Shown: positions 1 through 10,600, counted from the first letter of the stretch. The stretch: 44,109 nucleotides of DNA from a virus (IMGVR_UViG_3300047560_001489:1-44109), one strand, 5' to 3'. Translations and numbers: made by a program. Notes: generated by a model from the sequence alone, not told the origin.

Positions 1-861
1 ATATATAGAGTAGAGTTTGGATCTGTAGACAAAGATTATTTTAAGCGCAGTAGTTATTATGAAGAATTAAAAAGAGTTGCCGATCTACAATACAACTTTT
101 TTGGAAAAGATTTAATTATTTTTCTATCGGGTGGGTTAGACAGTGAGATCGTTGTAAGAACATATCTTAATATAGGAATTAAACCTAGATGTGTTATTAT
201 TAGATTTGTTAATAAACTAAATCCCGGAGTAATTGAGAACTTACTCGAAGTAACCGCAGCGATAAAAACTGCAACAGAATTAGGAGTTGAATTTGAACTT
301 TATGATTTTGATGTATTTGATTTTTATCTAAGTGGTGAGGCTAAAGAAATTGCAGTCAGGTATACCTGCGACACGTTTGGAATATTAGTTTATTATAAGC
401 TCGCAATGATTTATGCTTCCCATCCCTGTATATTTTGTTGCGAAGTTGTATTAGAGAAAAGACGAGATAATAATCTTAATCCTGTTTGGTATATTAGGTA
501 TGAAGAAACACTTGAAGCAGCCACACATAGAGTTACATTAGATACAGGTATACCTATTGTAATGGAGTGGTATTATTATACTCCAGAACTGTTGTTATAT
601 TTTTTAGAATCTCAATACATAAAGAATTTAGTAACTAATAGGTCCACGTATGTTTCTAGCACTAGGGTAAAGAATGACATTTTAAGAAAACTCGTACCCG
701 ACGTAAAAGATTCGACTAAATCTAAAACTTGGGGATACGAAAATTTAACCAATATGTTACTTGAAGCAAATTGGCAGTTTAAATATTTGATGCCCTACAG
801 AATAGATCCTTGCGATCACGGAACATCATATAACGAAGTAATAGAAATGCTAAGAGGATAA
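1..861 (+). CDS. PP-loop ATP pyrophosphatase domain protein (5'-truncated by window edge)
   Basis: The reading frame is open from base 1 to a TAA at 859-861, so the N-terminus lies outside the window; the ATG at 406 is internal. The visible 286 residues carry the PP-loop motif SGGLDS at residues 43-48 after a hydrophobic beta strand (DLIIFL). This is the ATP-binding signature of N-type ATP pyrophosphatases (asparagine synthase C domain, QueC/ExsB, NAD synthetase, tRNA thiolases). Such enzymes adenylate a carboxyl or carbonyl group for amidation or thiolation. A CxxxCC-like cysteine cluster (CIFCC) occurs around residues 141-145. The gene abuts a GNAT-like gene with one base between them, so they may modify the same small molecule or surface structure. 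The substrate cannot be told from the sequence. Confidence 0.75.
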   Translation: MYRVEFGSVDKDYFKRSSYYEELKRVADLQYNFFGKDLIIFLSGGLDSEIVVRTYLNIGIKPRCVIIRFVNKLNPGVIENLLEVTAAIKTATELGVEFELYDFDVFDFYLSGEAKEIAVRYTCDTFGILVYYKLAMIYASHPCIFCCEVVLEKRRDNNLNPVWYIRYEETLEAATHRVTLDTGIPIVMEWYYYTPELLLYFLESQYIKNLVTNRSTYVSSTRVKNDILRKLVPDVKDSTKSKTWGYENLTNMLLEANWQFKYLMPYRIDPCDHGTSYNEVIEMLRG

Positions 862-862
862 A

Positions 863-1348
863 ATGCTAAGACCGTTAACTAGAGATGACATACCATTAAT
901 ACCAAATGTTGTAGATCCTAGAGATCTTATTTCTTTTAAAAACACATTTTTATCTGGATTAAACACCTGGTATGCATATGGATGGTTTAAGGATGAAAAA
1001 TTAGTCGGAGTATCAACTTCTCACTATAATGGTGATGCTCCGGAATGGTTTTTATTAAGACAATATGCAGATCGTGCAGAAGACCTAGAAGATATGGTTG
1101 CCGCAGTATGTCAGGAATTTGAATCCAAAGAATTGTATAGGTTCTTTTGGCTAGATGCAGATCATGATGTAGATTTTATGAAAAACTTTATTCCTTCGTA
1201 TTATAATCATTATAAGGATTATTCAATTGCGCCATACGGGCTTCCTAAAAATTTAAGACACTTTAATATTTTAATGAAGAATACAGGATATCCTACAAAT
1301 ACTCATGTGTACATGAGTGTTGTCCCTAACGATCACAGACGCAAATAA
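863..1348 (+). CDS. GNAT-like acyltransferase
   Basis: A 161-aa protein starting one base after the preceding stop, so translational coupling is likely. The N-terminus MLRPLTRDDI is typical of GNAT N-acetyltransferases, followed by a beta strand with WYAYGWFKDEKLVGV, the usual GNAT 'self-value' strand before the acetyl-CoA site. The canonical Q/RxxGxG/A pyrophosphate loop is not clear, so this is a fold-level guess. The 3' end overlaps the convergent reverse-strand oxygenase gene by 16 bases. The association with the PP-loop gene suggests a shared small-molecule or virion modification pathway (inference). Confidence 0.5.
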   Translation: MLRPLTRDDIPLIPNVVDPRDLISFKNTFLSGLNTWYAYGWFKDEKLVGVSTSHYNGDAPEWFLLRQYADRAEDLEDMVAAVCQEFESKELYRFFWLDADHDVDFMKNFIPSYYNHYKDYSIAPYGLPKNLRHFNILMKNTGYPTNTHVYMSVVPNDHRRK

Positions 1349-1848
1349 TTCTGAAGAGATGATTGCATCTCATTAAAATTTTTATTCAATGAGATACTTA
1401 AAAGGTATCTCGGCATAGCTCTATTTGTTACAGCATGTGGGGCTCTTGAATTAAAAAGATAAAATTTGTCTGTCTCATATTTTAACTCTTCAATACTAAT
1501 GTGCATTTTATTATATATCTCTGAAGTTTGAAAATATGAAATACTGTCAGACTGATTATTAATTAATAAATTTATGCTTGAAGATCTAAATACATCTCTA
1601 TGTAACATATAATGTGTCCATGGTTTAAGCATAAAAATATTAACACATTTGTTAAATTCGCCATCTGTTATAAAATTCTCACAGATATATTTTAGAAATG
1701 AATCTTTAAAAATTAATTCTATAGGTGGGTGTTTTTGAAAAAATGTTCCAACAGTAGGGTTTACCCAATCAGTGCCGTTTTCACAGAATTTTAATAATTC
1801 TTCTCTAATAGTAGATTTAACCGTTATTTCAATAAAATAATTTTCCAT
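1333..1848 (-). CDS. 2-oxoglutarate/Fe(II)-dependent oxygenase-like protein
   Basis: A 171-aa reverse-strand protein. It has an iron-binding HxD motif (H84-R-D86, numbered from the upstream GTG) and a distal histidine with the 2OG-binding arginine in PHAVTN....R (H139, R148) followed by an LSISL strand. This spacing fits the double-stranded beta-helix dioxygenases common in T4-like phages, especially the aspartyl/asparaginyl hydroxylase-like type. GTG at 1851 is in frame, but ATG at 1848 is preferred. No good ribosome binding site is seen. It is one of few reverse-strand genes here and overlaps the GNAT-like gene tail-to-tail by 16 bases. Substrate unknown. Confidence 0.65.
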   Translation of the reverse strand: MENYFIEITVKSTIREELLKFCENGTDWVNPTVGTFFQKHPPIELIFKDSFLKYICENFITDGEFNKCVNIFMLKPWTHYMLHRDVFRSSSINLLINNQSDSISYFQTSEIYNKMHISIEELKYETDKFYLFNSRAPHAVTNRAMPRYLLSISLNKNFNEMQSSLQNYLRL

Positions 1849-1879
1849 CACATTATTTAATGTAAAGACTGAGTTAGTT

Positions 1880-1887
1880 TATAAATA
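1880..1887 (+). promoter_or_regulatory. T4-type late promoter TATAAATA
   Basis: Exact match to the T4 late-promoter -10 element TATAAATA. Transcription would start about 10-13 bases downstream, giving the desaturase a leader of about 100 nt that coincides with the structured stretch at 1895-1994. Confidence 0.6.
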
Positions 1888-1894
1888 TTTGTTT

Positions 1895-1994
1895 AACCCA
1901 CCTTAGGGCCGTTTGTCGCTACGGAAAAAGGCGTCCGCGCAATTGAACTGCACCGCGATAGTGTGCCGGGAGATAAAGTAACTCCCACCAAATT
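1895..1994 (+). promoter_or_regulatory. GC-rich structured 5' leader of the desaturase gene
   Basis: This non-coding stretch is clearly more GC-rich than its surroundings. It can fold: CGCTA with TAGTG encloses a CGCG/CGCG pairing, followed by a separate hairpin GGGAG-loop-CTCCC ending 12 bases before the desaturase ATG. No Shine-Dalgarno sequence lies directly upstream of that ATG; the only purine-rich GGGAG is locked in the hairpin. It may be a cis-regulatory RNA or a small RNA gene. It matches no riboswitch class I recognise. Confidence 0.35.
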
Positions 1995-2705
1995 ATGACT
2001 ATATTTTTAACCACACTCTTATTCACACACATTACAATCGTATGCGTTACATTATTCTTACATAGAGGACAAGCACATAGAGGTATCAAGTTCCATCCTA
2101 TATTGAGTCACTTCATGCGCCTTTGGTTGTGGCTTACTACTGGCATGAACACCAAGGAGTGGGTTGCCATACATCGCAAGCATCATAGATCGACCGATGT
2201 AGAAGGCGATCCACATAGTCCACAAGTTTTCGGACTATGGTGTGTCCTATTCGGGGGCGCTTTCTTATATCACGAGGCTAGCAAGGATCGTGCAATGATC
2301 AACAGTTACGGTGTAGGAACACCCGATGACTGGCTAGAGCGTAAAGTTTACACCCCACACCCGTGGCTAGGCATATTGACCATGCTGATCGTAGATCTTG
2401 TTCTTTTCGGCGTGTGGGGGTTCTTAGTATGGGGTATTCAAATGATATGGATACCGTTCTGGGCAGCGGGTGTTGTTAATGGTATTGGACATTGGTGGGG
2501 GTATAGAAATGGAAATACTAACGACAATAGTACCAACTTTAGTCCTATTGGTATTATCATTGGGGGCGAAGAACTGCATAATAACCACCATTTAGATCCT
2601 GCTAGTCCTAAATTAAGCAAACGCTGGTTTGAGTTTGATTTGGGCTGGGCATGGTTTAAGCTATTTGAGTTTATGAGGCTTGCTAAACTAAATACACGAC
2701 TATGA
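1995..2705 (+). CDS. Fatty-acid (acyl-CoA delta-9 type) desaturase
   Basis: A 236-aa integral membrane di-iron desaturase. All three histidine boxes are present: HRGQAH (23-28), HRKHH (60-64) and HNNHH (195-199), separated by hydrophobic segments as in stearoyl-CoA delta-9 desaturases. The protein is shorter than typical bacterial desaturases (about 300 aa or more) but the catalytic set is complete. It would introduce a double bond into acyl chains at the host membrane, altering fluidity. Desaturase genes are known in some cyanophages. The stop overlaps the next ATG (ATGA). A late promoter and a structured leader precede it. Confidence 0.88.
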   Translation: MTIFLTTLLFTHITIVCVTLFLHRGQAHRGIKFHPILSHFMRLWLWLTTGMNTKEWVAIHRKHHRSTDVEGDPHSPQVFGLWCVLFGGAFLYHEASKDRAMINSYGVGTPDDWLERKVYTPHPWLGILTMLIVDLVLFGVWGFLVWGIQMIWIPFWAAGVVNGIGHWWGYRNGNTNDNSTNFSPIGIIIGGEELHNNHHLDPASPKLSKRWFEFDLGWAWFKLFEFMRLAKLNTRL

Positions 2706-2968
2706 GAGCAAGAGAATTTGTAATTAATGTCCCTATTACCATTAAAATTAATGGTGATGGTGACCCAGAACTAGACATGGGCCAAGGAAATTCAAATGCG
2801 CCCGTAGATCCTTCAATTCCCAAAGAAGAACCCGTAATGGTACCTCCATTACAACAGCAAATAGAGCTTCAAAAAGCAGGACAGGGTAAAAATAGTCCAA
2901 TTATTCAGGACCTTACACAAGACGAATTAGATCCTGATACTAAAGAACCTGCATCAACAAACTTTTAA
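2702..2968 (+). CDS. Small acidic phage protein with MRAREF N-terminus
   Basis: An 88-aa protein, low complexity after the first 20 residues, rich in Pro, Gln, Asp and Glu. It begins MRAREFVIN, resembling other N-termini in this window (MRARHF, MRAYEF) and the capsid targeting sequence of T4 internal proteins (MKTYQEF). It is coupled to the desaturase stop by an ATGA overlap. The function is not recognised; an internal or scaffold-associated virion protein is a possibility (inference). Confidence 0.6.
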   Translation: MRAREFVINVPITIKINGDGDPELDMGQGNSNAPVDPSIPKEEPVMVPPLQQQIELQKAGQGKNSPIIQDLTQDELDPDTKEPASTNF

Positions 2969-2972
2969 ACTC

Positions 2973-2980
2973 AATAAATA
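2973..2980 (+). promoter_or_regulatory. Late promoter-like AATAAATA
   Basis: AATAAATA just after the preceding stop and 7 bases before the collagen-fibre ATG. Matches the T4 late consensus at 7 of 8 positions, but the spacing is short. Confidence 0.35.
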
Positions 2981-2986
2981 CTGGGT

Positions 2987-4615
2987 ATGCCAATCCAGAA
3001 GATTAAATCCGGCCGTGTAATTACGGTTCCAGTTGACCTATTCATAGGTGAAAAAGGTATCCTGTTTTACGATGAAGAAACAGGCGAATTAAGACTTTCT
3101 GATGGCGTAACACCTGGTGGTATACCTGTTAGCAGTGGGAGTGGGGGAGGAACAGGGCTCCGGGGCCCGACAGGCCCTACTGGTCCACAAGGCGATCAAG
3201 GAGCAACAGGTAATAGAGGGCCAACCGGCCCCCGTGGTGATCAGGGTATTTCGGGAGTTCAGGGACCACAAGGACCTAAAGGAGACACCGGAAGTACTGG
3301 AGCAACAGGACAAACTGGAGCCCAGGGCATTCCGGGACCCAAAGGAGATACTGGAGCGTCAGGCCCCTCAGGACCTTCAGGACCTCAGGGAAGTATAGGA
3401 CTTTCAGGCCCTTCGGGCCCTTCGGGCCCTCAAGGGGAAGCTGGAGTAAGTAATGTTCCTGGTCCAACGGGTCCAACGGGTCCAACACCAGAAACAATAG
3501 TCTACACAGCACAATCTGCTAACCTTACAAACGGTGTTTATGTTTCAGGTAGCGTCGCCGACATTCAAACATTTAACGATGGAAATAGTTATTCATTAAC
3601 AGACGGATCACTTACGGCCCCTGCTTGGATATTTGATGTTACTTTCACCGATGTAGTGTCATTTAACCAGGTTGATCTAAATATATCGTATACTACAAAC
3701 TCTGGACATACAGTTTATGTTCAATTGTTTAATAAAAATACAGAAGCATGGGATAACGTAGGATTCTATAATGGATTGAACGGATATCAACAGTTTCAGT
3801 TAGGTGTTATTTCGAGTAGTGCATACATTGATGCAGGGACAGTATTAGTACGATTATATCATAGTAATACAGGAAATCCTGCCCACCAAACATTTATCGA
3901 TTACATTGCAGTAGTAGATTCTATTGCTGGCGGCCAGGGCCCTAGAGGCCCTGCAGGTCCTTCCGGTCCTAGAGGTCCTTCCGGTCCCGGGGGAATATTG
4001 GGAGATGTTAGTTTATACAGTCTAATTACTAACACTTCTACCGGTACAATCAGTAACATTACTTCTTTAAAATTTGATACAGATGCCGGGTTTTCACTAA
4101 CAGATTTAGGTGGTGGTTCTGCCCTTGTTGGCATGAATTCTACTTTCAAATATATTACAGTTGACGGTCAAGACCAGCTAGTAGCAGAAGGACTTGATAC
4201 ATTAAGGTTAGTAGCAGGTGATGGCATTTCTATCACAACAAATGCGGTAGATTCTCCTCAAAGTATAACAATTAGCGCAACGGGTGGCACGGGCGGTACG
4301 GGCGTTATTAAAACTTTTAATATTTTAAATGCATTTACTGCGCCATTAATAGGAACATCAATTTATGTTCCATCAAGCACAGATTACATTCGTTCTGTAC
4401 AATTAACAAATAGCACCTCGGTTCCATTTGATTTAACCGTTGGTTTATACAGAAATAACGAACTTTTAAGTTTTTACACGATTCCAGCAGGGCAAATTAC
4501 GGCTAGATATAATGCAGATAATTATAGAATTACATCTAGCGATTATATAACCGTAAATGTGGTAGCCGGGCAAGGGTCAAATTTTAGTTTAGTACTTCTT
4601 AACGTAAATTTATAA
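2987..4615 (+). CDS. Collagen-like tail fibre / adhesin
   Basis: A 542-aa protein. Residues 1-50 form a small N-terminal domain (ending [15 protein letters not shown]) seen on many phage fibres as the virion-attachment module. Residues about 57-170 are near-perfect Gly-X-Y collagen repeats rich in GPTGP, GPSGP and GPQG. A globular beta-rich segment follows (about 175-312), then a short second collagen stretch (about 315-337) and a beta-rich C-terminal domain. Gly-X-Y segments in phage fibres form collagen-type triple helices. Bacterial and phage collagens lack hydroxyproline and are stabilised by Pro, Thr and charged residues. It heads a block of virion genes and is likely a trimeric host-recognition fibre. 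Confidence 0.85.
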   Translation: MPIQKIKSGRVITVPVDLFIGEKGILFYDEETGELRLSDGVTPGGIPVSSGSGGGTGLRGPTGPTGPQGDQGATGNRGPTGPRGDQGISGVQGPQGPKGDTGSTGATGQTGAQGIPGPKGDTGASGPSGPSGPQGSIGLSGPSGPSGPQGEAGVSNVPGPTGPTGPTPETIVYTAQSANLTNGVYVSGSVADIQTFNDGNSYSLTDGSLTAPAWIFDVTFTDVVSFNQVDLNISYTTNSGHTVYVQLFNKNTEAWDNVGFYNGLNGYQQFQLGVISSSAYIDAGTVLVRLYHSNTGNPAHQTFIDYIAVVDSIAGGQGPRGPAGPSGPRGPSGPGGILGDVSLYSLITNTSTGTISNITSLKFDTDAGFSLTDLGGGSALVGMNSTFKYITVDGQDQLVAEGLDTLRLVAGDGISITTNAVDSPQSITISATGGTGGTGVIKTFNILNAFTAPLIGTSIYVPSSTDYIRSVQLTNSTSVPFDLTVGLYRNNELLSFYTIPAGQITARYNADNYRITSSDYITVNVVAGQGSNFSLVLLNVNL

Positions 4616-4623
4616 TAAGAAGA

Positions 4624-4630
4624 CTAAATA
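4624..4630 (+). promoter_or_regulatory. Late promoter-like CTAAATA
   Basis: CTAAATA lies 47 bases before the next ATG, which has a strong AAAGGAGA ribosome binding site. The motif matches the late promoter form of T4-like marine phages. Confidence 0.5.
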
Positions 4631-4676
4631 AAAGAAATATGAGGTAGGGCGTTCCTATCAAAAGGAGATAAAATAA

Positions 4677-7589
4677 ATGGCAACACTTAATGAACTTGGT
4701 AGAAACAGTGCAAGTATTACATATGGTCCTTCGGCAACAGGTGCTGAAATGTGGCCAACATTCGCACTATTCGATCAATGGATGAGAAATGATACTCTTC
4801 AGGGAACCGCAACAGCGTCAAGCACAACTGTAACTGGTGTAGGCAGTGTTTATTCTACACAGGTAAGAGCAGGAGATGTAATTATGATCGCAGGACAGAT
4901 GAGAACTGTTCTTGCCGTTGTAAGTGATACTAGTTTTACTGTTACTTCAGGATTTAGTCCTGCAATCAGTATTGCGAGTTCAGTAAAAGTGATCAACACA
5001 AGTTTGACAGGAACCGTTACAGGAACCGTAAGAGGAAGTACAACTGGCGTAGTAAGTGTTACAAACGGATCGGCTACAGTTACTGGAGTTGGAACATATT
5101 TCTTAAGTGAGTTTACAAGTGCTGTTGCTACAACTAACTTAGCAGGTACCGTTGCTGTAGGAACTGACGGTGTTATCACTGGTTCTGGTACAAGTTTTAA
5201 TACAGGGGCTGACGGTAGTGCAAACAGATTACAAATCGGCGATAGTATTTTGGTTGGTACAGCTTACTTTGTAGTTGCTAGTGTTAGTAGTGACACAAGT
5301 GCTACAGTAGTTACCGCGCCAGCGGTTGCTATTTCAGGCGGAACAACAATCGCTAAAGCTAATAACGGCGTAGTAGGTCGTACTGTTGTTATTAACGGCC
5401 GTGTCCGTCAAATTACTGCCATTGCTAGCAATACCAGTATGACACTAAACGCGGCCTTAGATTTCACCGACAGCAACTTAAAGATTAAAGCATACCCTCG
5501 TGGAACACTAACAGTATCAGCTGGTAGTGCTAGTGTAACAGGAAATAGTACAAACTTCAGTTGGGATCTAGTAACAGCTGATCAAGTGTGGATTGGCGAC
5601 GAATTAAGAACATTCAGCTTTAGTGCTAATGCCACAACCGCAGCTACACTAACTGACTACACGGGTTATAGTGGAACAGCAGTTAACGTTCTACGTCAGG
5701 CAGTAACGGCTATCCCTTTCCACAGAGATGATAGTTATTTAACAGGTTCTGGAACAGCATTTACAACTGAACTACGTGTCGGTGATGATTTAATTATCGA
5801 TGGAACTGAGTGTACTGTAACGCAGATTCTTAGTGCAACATCTTTTAGAGTTAACTTAGACTTCACACATAGTCCAAGTAGTGCAACAATTTATAAAAAG
5901 AAAAAGATTCACGGTTATGTCCTAGAAGGAACAAGAGAAGGTGTTGGTAACGGTGGTAAGCTAAGTACCACTACTACATCTGTTCTAGCAGCAGGTACTG
6001 TATATCCAGCAGGTAATACAACTCTTACAGTAGCAAGTGCAACTGGCTTTTCTCAATATGGTTTTGTCAAGATTCAAGGTGCAGGCGGCCCAGCAAGATC
6101 ACTGACTGGTCAGATTAACACAATTTCAGCCAGTGCAACCATAACAGGTACCAACACATTGTTTACAACTGAACTGCATGTTGGTGCTGAAGTTGCAATC
6201 GGTGGTCAATACTTGACTGTTCTTGCAATTGCAAGTGATACAAGTATGACGGTTTCTGCTACTATGTCAGTAACTGGTCCAACACCAATTTACAGAACAA
6301 CACCGTTGTACACGTATATTGCTTCTATTGCAGGTTCTATTTTAACACTTGGACATCCGCTCAGGGCAACAATATACAGTACTGGAGCAAACGCCCCACT
6401 TGTATATACGCCGAGTGCGGCGGGCGATTATGTAGAATATGTTTACAGTGCTCCTAATAAAACGGCAGAAGCATCAACAACATTGTTTAATACCAGTTTA
6501 GATCGTAAGTATACGGCTTTCCGTTTCTATCCATTAGCAACAGGTGGTGGTACAGGTAACGCTATTACCACTGCTGGTAGCGCATATAATCTAGTTGTTT
6601 ATGAACGCTGGACAGCGGCCCATGGTCTTGCTAACGGCGTCGGTATTAATAAAGCTGACCTGAGCGACAGCACGTCAGCAGTTAGCGGTGTTACCGATCA
6701 AACATCAATGACTCAAACAACAGGTGGATTCTTATATCTATTTGCTAAACCTCGTTATGTTCTAGTTCAAGGAAAATCATTCTCTAACGTAGCAACACAA
6801 TGGTTAGGATGTTTAGAGTTCGAACGTGCTCAACCAGAAGATAGCGGAACCGGTCTTGGAACAAGTTCTGGTGTAAGTATCTATACAGGTGCTCCAGTTT
6901 CAGGAACACCGGGTGTAAGTCCATGGCCTTGCTTTGCGTACTTCAATGGTAATAGATTCCCAGTTGGAAGCCAGCAAACGCCAACATTACCGATTGCACA
7001 TACACAGGGTGTACATGGAGGCATCTTAGCCTGCCCACGTATCCGCGTAAGTACAGGCGACTTAGTTGGTGCCAACGCACACATTTACTCAGCTTGTACA
7101 ATTACAACAGGACGTTGGGGACACTTAATTGAAATTGGTGGTGCTGGTTCATACACTGATCCAGGTTCACAAGCAACTGGTGTTCTAACTGGCACAGCTA
7201 ACACACTATGGCAACCGCACGTTGGACACTTAGTTCCTGTTTATACTAACGTATATAATAGTAAGCGTTTCATGTTTAGTCCTGTAGTTGTTCTTGGACC
7301 AGCGTATGACCCAGATATCCGCGGACGTATTTACGGATTGAAAGTTATTCCAAGTGCATTAGGAACATTAATGGATACCGTAAGTGTAACAGTTGATAGT
7401 AATGACTTCTACGACTCAGCTCAGTCGGCTGCTGATCACTGGGTTGTGACAGCATCTGTATCAACATACAGATTCTCACTAGGTGGAACTAACTTCCAAA
7501 GTACACGTTCATTAGAAGATAGTAGTACTATTGCTGCCAACACTGAAGCCGCATTTACAAACAGTTTCCGTTGGGCAGTTCCTGCTTAA
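4677..7589 (+). CDS. Large repeat-containing virion structural protein (970 aa)
   Basis: A 970-aa protein preceded by a strong ribosome binding site (AAAGGAGA, 8 bases upstream). The N-terminal half repeats a beta-rich module of about 50 residues with pattern TVTGVGTxF...VGDxIxIxGxxxxVxxIxSDTSxTV, seen at about residues 41-96, 120-205, 225-290, 345-400 and 475-530. The C-terminal third is non-repetitive and ends in a Tyr/Phe-rich region. Composition (Thr, Ser, Val, Gly, few charges) is typical of phage fibre and capsid-surface proteins. A related repeat copy occurs in the 968-aa protein downstream. It is followed by a strong terminator. Probably a tail or head-surface structural protein made late; its exact position in the virion is unknown. 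Confidence 0.75.
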   Translation: MATLNELGRNSASITYGPSATGAEMWPTFALFDQWMRNDTLQGTATASSTTVTGVGSVYSTQVRAGDVIMIAGQMRTVLAVVSDTSFTVTSGFSPAISIASSVKVINTSLTGTVTGTVRGSTTGVVSVTNGSATVTGVGTYFLSEFTSAVATTNLAGTVAVGTDGVITGSGTSFNTGADGSANRLQIGDSILVGTAYFVVASVSSDTSATVVTAPAVAISGGTTIAKANNGVVGRTVVINGRVRQITAIASNTSMTLNAALDFTDSNLKIKAYPRGTLTVSAGSASVTGNSTNFSWDLVTADQVWIGDELRTFSFSANATTAATLTDYTGYSGTAVNVLRQAVTAIPFHRDDSYLTGSGTAFTTELRVGDDLIIDGTECTVTQILSATSFRVNLDFTHSPSSATIYKKKKIHGYVLEGTREGVGNGGKLSTTTTSVLAAGTVYPAGNTTLTVASATGFSQYGFVKIQGAGGPARSLTGQINTISASATITGTNTLFTTELHVGAEVAIGGQYLTVLAIASDTSMTVSATMSVTGPTPIYRTTPLYTYIASIAGSILTLGHPLRATIYSTGANAPLVYTPSAAGDYVEYVYSAPNKTAEASTTLFNTSLDRKYTAFRFYPLATGGGTGNAITTAGSAYNLVVYERWTAAHGLANGVGINKADLSDSTSAVSGVTDQTSMTQTTGGFLYLFAKPRYVLVQGKSFSNVATQWLGCLEFERAQPEDSGTGLGTSSGVSIYTGAPVSGTPGVSPWPCFAYFNGNRFPVGSQQTPTLPIAHTQGVHGGILACPRIRVSTGDLVGANAHIYSACTITTGRWGHLIEIGGAGSYTDPGSQATGVLTGTANTLWQPHVGHLVPVYTNVYNSKRFMFSPVVVLGPAYDPDIRGRIYGLKVIPSALGTLMDTVSVTVDSNDFYDSAQSAADHWVVTASVSTYRFSLGGTNFQSTRSLEDSSTIAANTEAAFTNSFRWAVPA

Positions 7590-7608
7590 TTGAGCAACAA
7601 TTAAAAGT

Positions 7609-7633
7609 AGCCGCCTAGTGCGGCTATTTTTTT
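7609..7633 (+). terminator. Rho-independent terminator
   Basis: Stem AGCCGC / GCGGCT with loop CTAGT followed by ATTTTTTT. It lies 20 bases after the stop of the 970-aa structural gene. Confidence 0.85.
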
Positions 7634-7635
7634 AG

Positions 7636-7642
7636 GTAAATA
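7636..7642 (+). promoter_or_regulatory. Late promoter-like GTAAATA
   Basis: GTAAATA lies directly after the terminator and 20 bases before the next ATG, so the following gene can be transcribed on its own. Confidence 0.45.
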
Positions 7643-7661
7643 TTGAGTAATAGGAATCTTG

Positions 7662-10600
7662 ATGGCAATTTTAACTGATACGTTCGGCGGTATTGATTTT
7701 GTTTCTGCAACAGGGAAAGTTAAAACTCGAGCCACTATAAAATCGTCAGATAGCAGATCTTACGGAAATTTTTCCCCTAAATTTAAATCAGACAGAATTT
7801 CTGTTATTGATGATAACAGAGCAATAGGTAAGGTATTGCCAAGAAGTAATCTTAAAACACCTCTTGATAACAGGTCATACGGTAAAGTATTGCCAAGGAA
7901 TAACATCGCAAGTCTAATTGATAGAAGATCAGTAAACCGAACAGAAACATCAACTAGTACCGGATCAACTTTATATTCTAGATACCCGAGCGGAATTCCT
8001 TCGTTAGGCGGAATCACTTATCCACTACCTAGCGCAACAGGGTACGATTTAGCAGATATACCAAAATTTGATTATAATTACAGACTTGAACAATTTGATA
8101 ATATTTTAGATGGAAGTATATTTGCCGTAACCGGACAAGACAACGTTACTTACAATTCTATACAACAATATACATACGATCTAGACATACTCTCAGTCAC
8201 AATATCAAGTACAGGTGCCGAACAAACAATTTATTTTGAACCCACAGCATTTGCTGTATTAATCCCCGCAGGTTTTTACGCAAAAATAACAAGCACCGCA
8301 GGAGTTAGTTGGACAGTATTTGTAAAAAGTTCAACTTACCAAAGTATAACATTTGATGCAGTAGTAGGATTTCCTACAAGTTATACTGGCGCATTGACTT
8401 TACAAAGCGCCACATCGTTCGTTTATCCTAAGTCTAAAGTTGATAGTGATTTACAGTCTTACCTCAGTATTAACGGATTAGATCTCAGGAACTATTCGAG
8501 TACACCTAGAGACTTATTAAGTGCCGCCGAAATTACACCAAATTTCAGATCATATACCACATTGTTTATTGACAGAGATATACAAGGTATTACTTATCAA
8601 CCGACTACAGATAGATTAGAAACTTTTTCTGACTCTAATTTAATAGGCGAATTTCAAACTGTAATTACAGGTGAAACAACTGGAGTATCTTACTCAACTG
8701 CCCTTTGGTATATTAACGATTCTGACACTATAGGTTATTCAACATCTACATTATCTGTTAGAGTGCTTTCATTCCCTGAGACAGGTGCCGCACCGTTCCT
8801 AACTGGAAGTACAGTTAGAATTAGAAACACGCAAACTGGTAGTATTCTTACTACTACAGTAATTGAAGGCGGCTCGACTTATATTAAAGTAGCAACAACT
8901 GCCAGCACGCCTGCACCTGCTATTGGATCTATTATCGAACGAACGGTTAATACTGTCTACGCTCAATCATTTGTTAATACACAAGTTGCTCCTACAACAC
9001 CGAGAGAGATGTTATATTATTCTGCGATAGCGCCGGGGCTTTTAGGAACAGAATATACACCTTGGGGATACTCACTATCTTCGGCCGACAGCATTTTAAC
9101 AACAGGAAAAACTCTTTCATCGGCTAAATTAAAGGATACTAATTTAATTTTTGCAGCCTCATACTTGAATAAACAGCTACTGGCAATTAGAGCAGATAAT
9201 TCAAATGTAGCAATAGGAAAGTTAAGGTCAGCACAGGTTATAAAAAATTCTTTAGATGTCAGCAATCTAGCAAGAGTAGAAACATACTATTCACAGACAT
9301 CTACATCTGTTTGGACCACTACTCGTCCAGTTACTGCCGGCGAACGTTTTTATTATTTCAATCTTGCACCCGGGTATCGATATAATAGAACTTTAGAACA
9401 AGGATCAACAGTTGCTACAGACTATGCAACATTAGCAGCCAATACATTAAATAAACCTGTTTCTGCATTAATCTCTGATAAGATTACGCTGTCAGTTGAT
9501 AAATTAAGTTCAGCCACGAAACTCTTACCAACAGCTAGATCAGATATAAATCGTATTTCGTTTGTTAATAATGCCAAATTTAATACTTCTACAGTACAGA
9601 TATTCTTTACTCCGACGTTTGATTCATTAAAAGGCGGACTCGTTGTTAAAGCAGAAACAACAAAAATAAATCTTTCGGTATTGTATGACGGGTTTGTTGT
9701 TAAAGCCGATGCATCAGATGTTTCTAAGAGTAACTACATTGATATATTAAAGATTAAATCCAAAGATACAAAAATATTCGATTCTCCTGTATCAAATACT
9801 TTAGAAAAGTCTTTAGCAAGGCTAACAGATGGTGATATATTGTTGCCGCAAGGAGTTTTAGAAAAACCAGTATCAATAGTTAAAGGTGATAAAACAATAT
9901 TATCAGTATATAAAGCTAATTCGATTGCTAAAATAGTTGCAGATCTTTCATCTATTGTAACATCGCGGGTAGAAAATCCTTTACAACGTCTTTCAACAGA
10001 TCGCAATCTAATTCAAAGTGGATTAGTGGATAAATTTACAGTTCCTTCAATAACAACCGAACTATTCGATACGCCGTCTAGCAATTTTTTATATCAAGGA
10101 TTTGTTGTAAAAGATATTAATCTTAGAATAAACTTTGATAAATTAAACAATGGATTTGTTGCTAGGTCTGATTCTATCTCAATTCAAACTGGTGCATTTG
10201 AACGTTTAAAAACTCCTAGCGATTCAACTCAGGTATTTTTTACTCCAGCGGCCTTGAAACTCTCTCCAGATTGGAGATTGAAACCAGGCACAGAGACACC
10301 GAGTGTATCGAAATTATCTGCATCTGCTGTGCTTCGAGCAGATGGAATTAGTTACCCGATCGGTAAATTATCAGCAGCCGTTAAAGTTATAGCTGATAAA
10401 ATTGTTATCTCTCCTACATCTCGAATTGAGTTATGGGAAGATCAATCAACATATAGCAGTGTTTACCTGCCTAACAGTCCAAAGGCAAGATTACAATTTT
10501 TTAAACTTGCTCCTGGTTTTAGATATAATCTGTCTATAGAACAAGGTAAAGTATTTGAGCCCGATAGGGCAATTATTTCAACTGACAATTTGAATGAATT

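Noticed and set aside
3160-3485. Tandem DNA repeats at the collagen region as a possible CRISPR or satellite
   Set aside because: Periodicity is 9 bases from Gly-X-Y codons; there are no spacers or constant repeats. No CRISPR array was seen in the window.
3089-3512. Reverse and alternative frames across the collagen repeats
   Set aside because: Gly-X-Y repeats generate long open frames in other phases; their products are low-complexity and lack ribosome binding sites.
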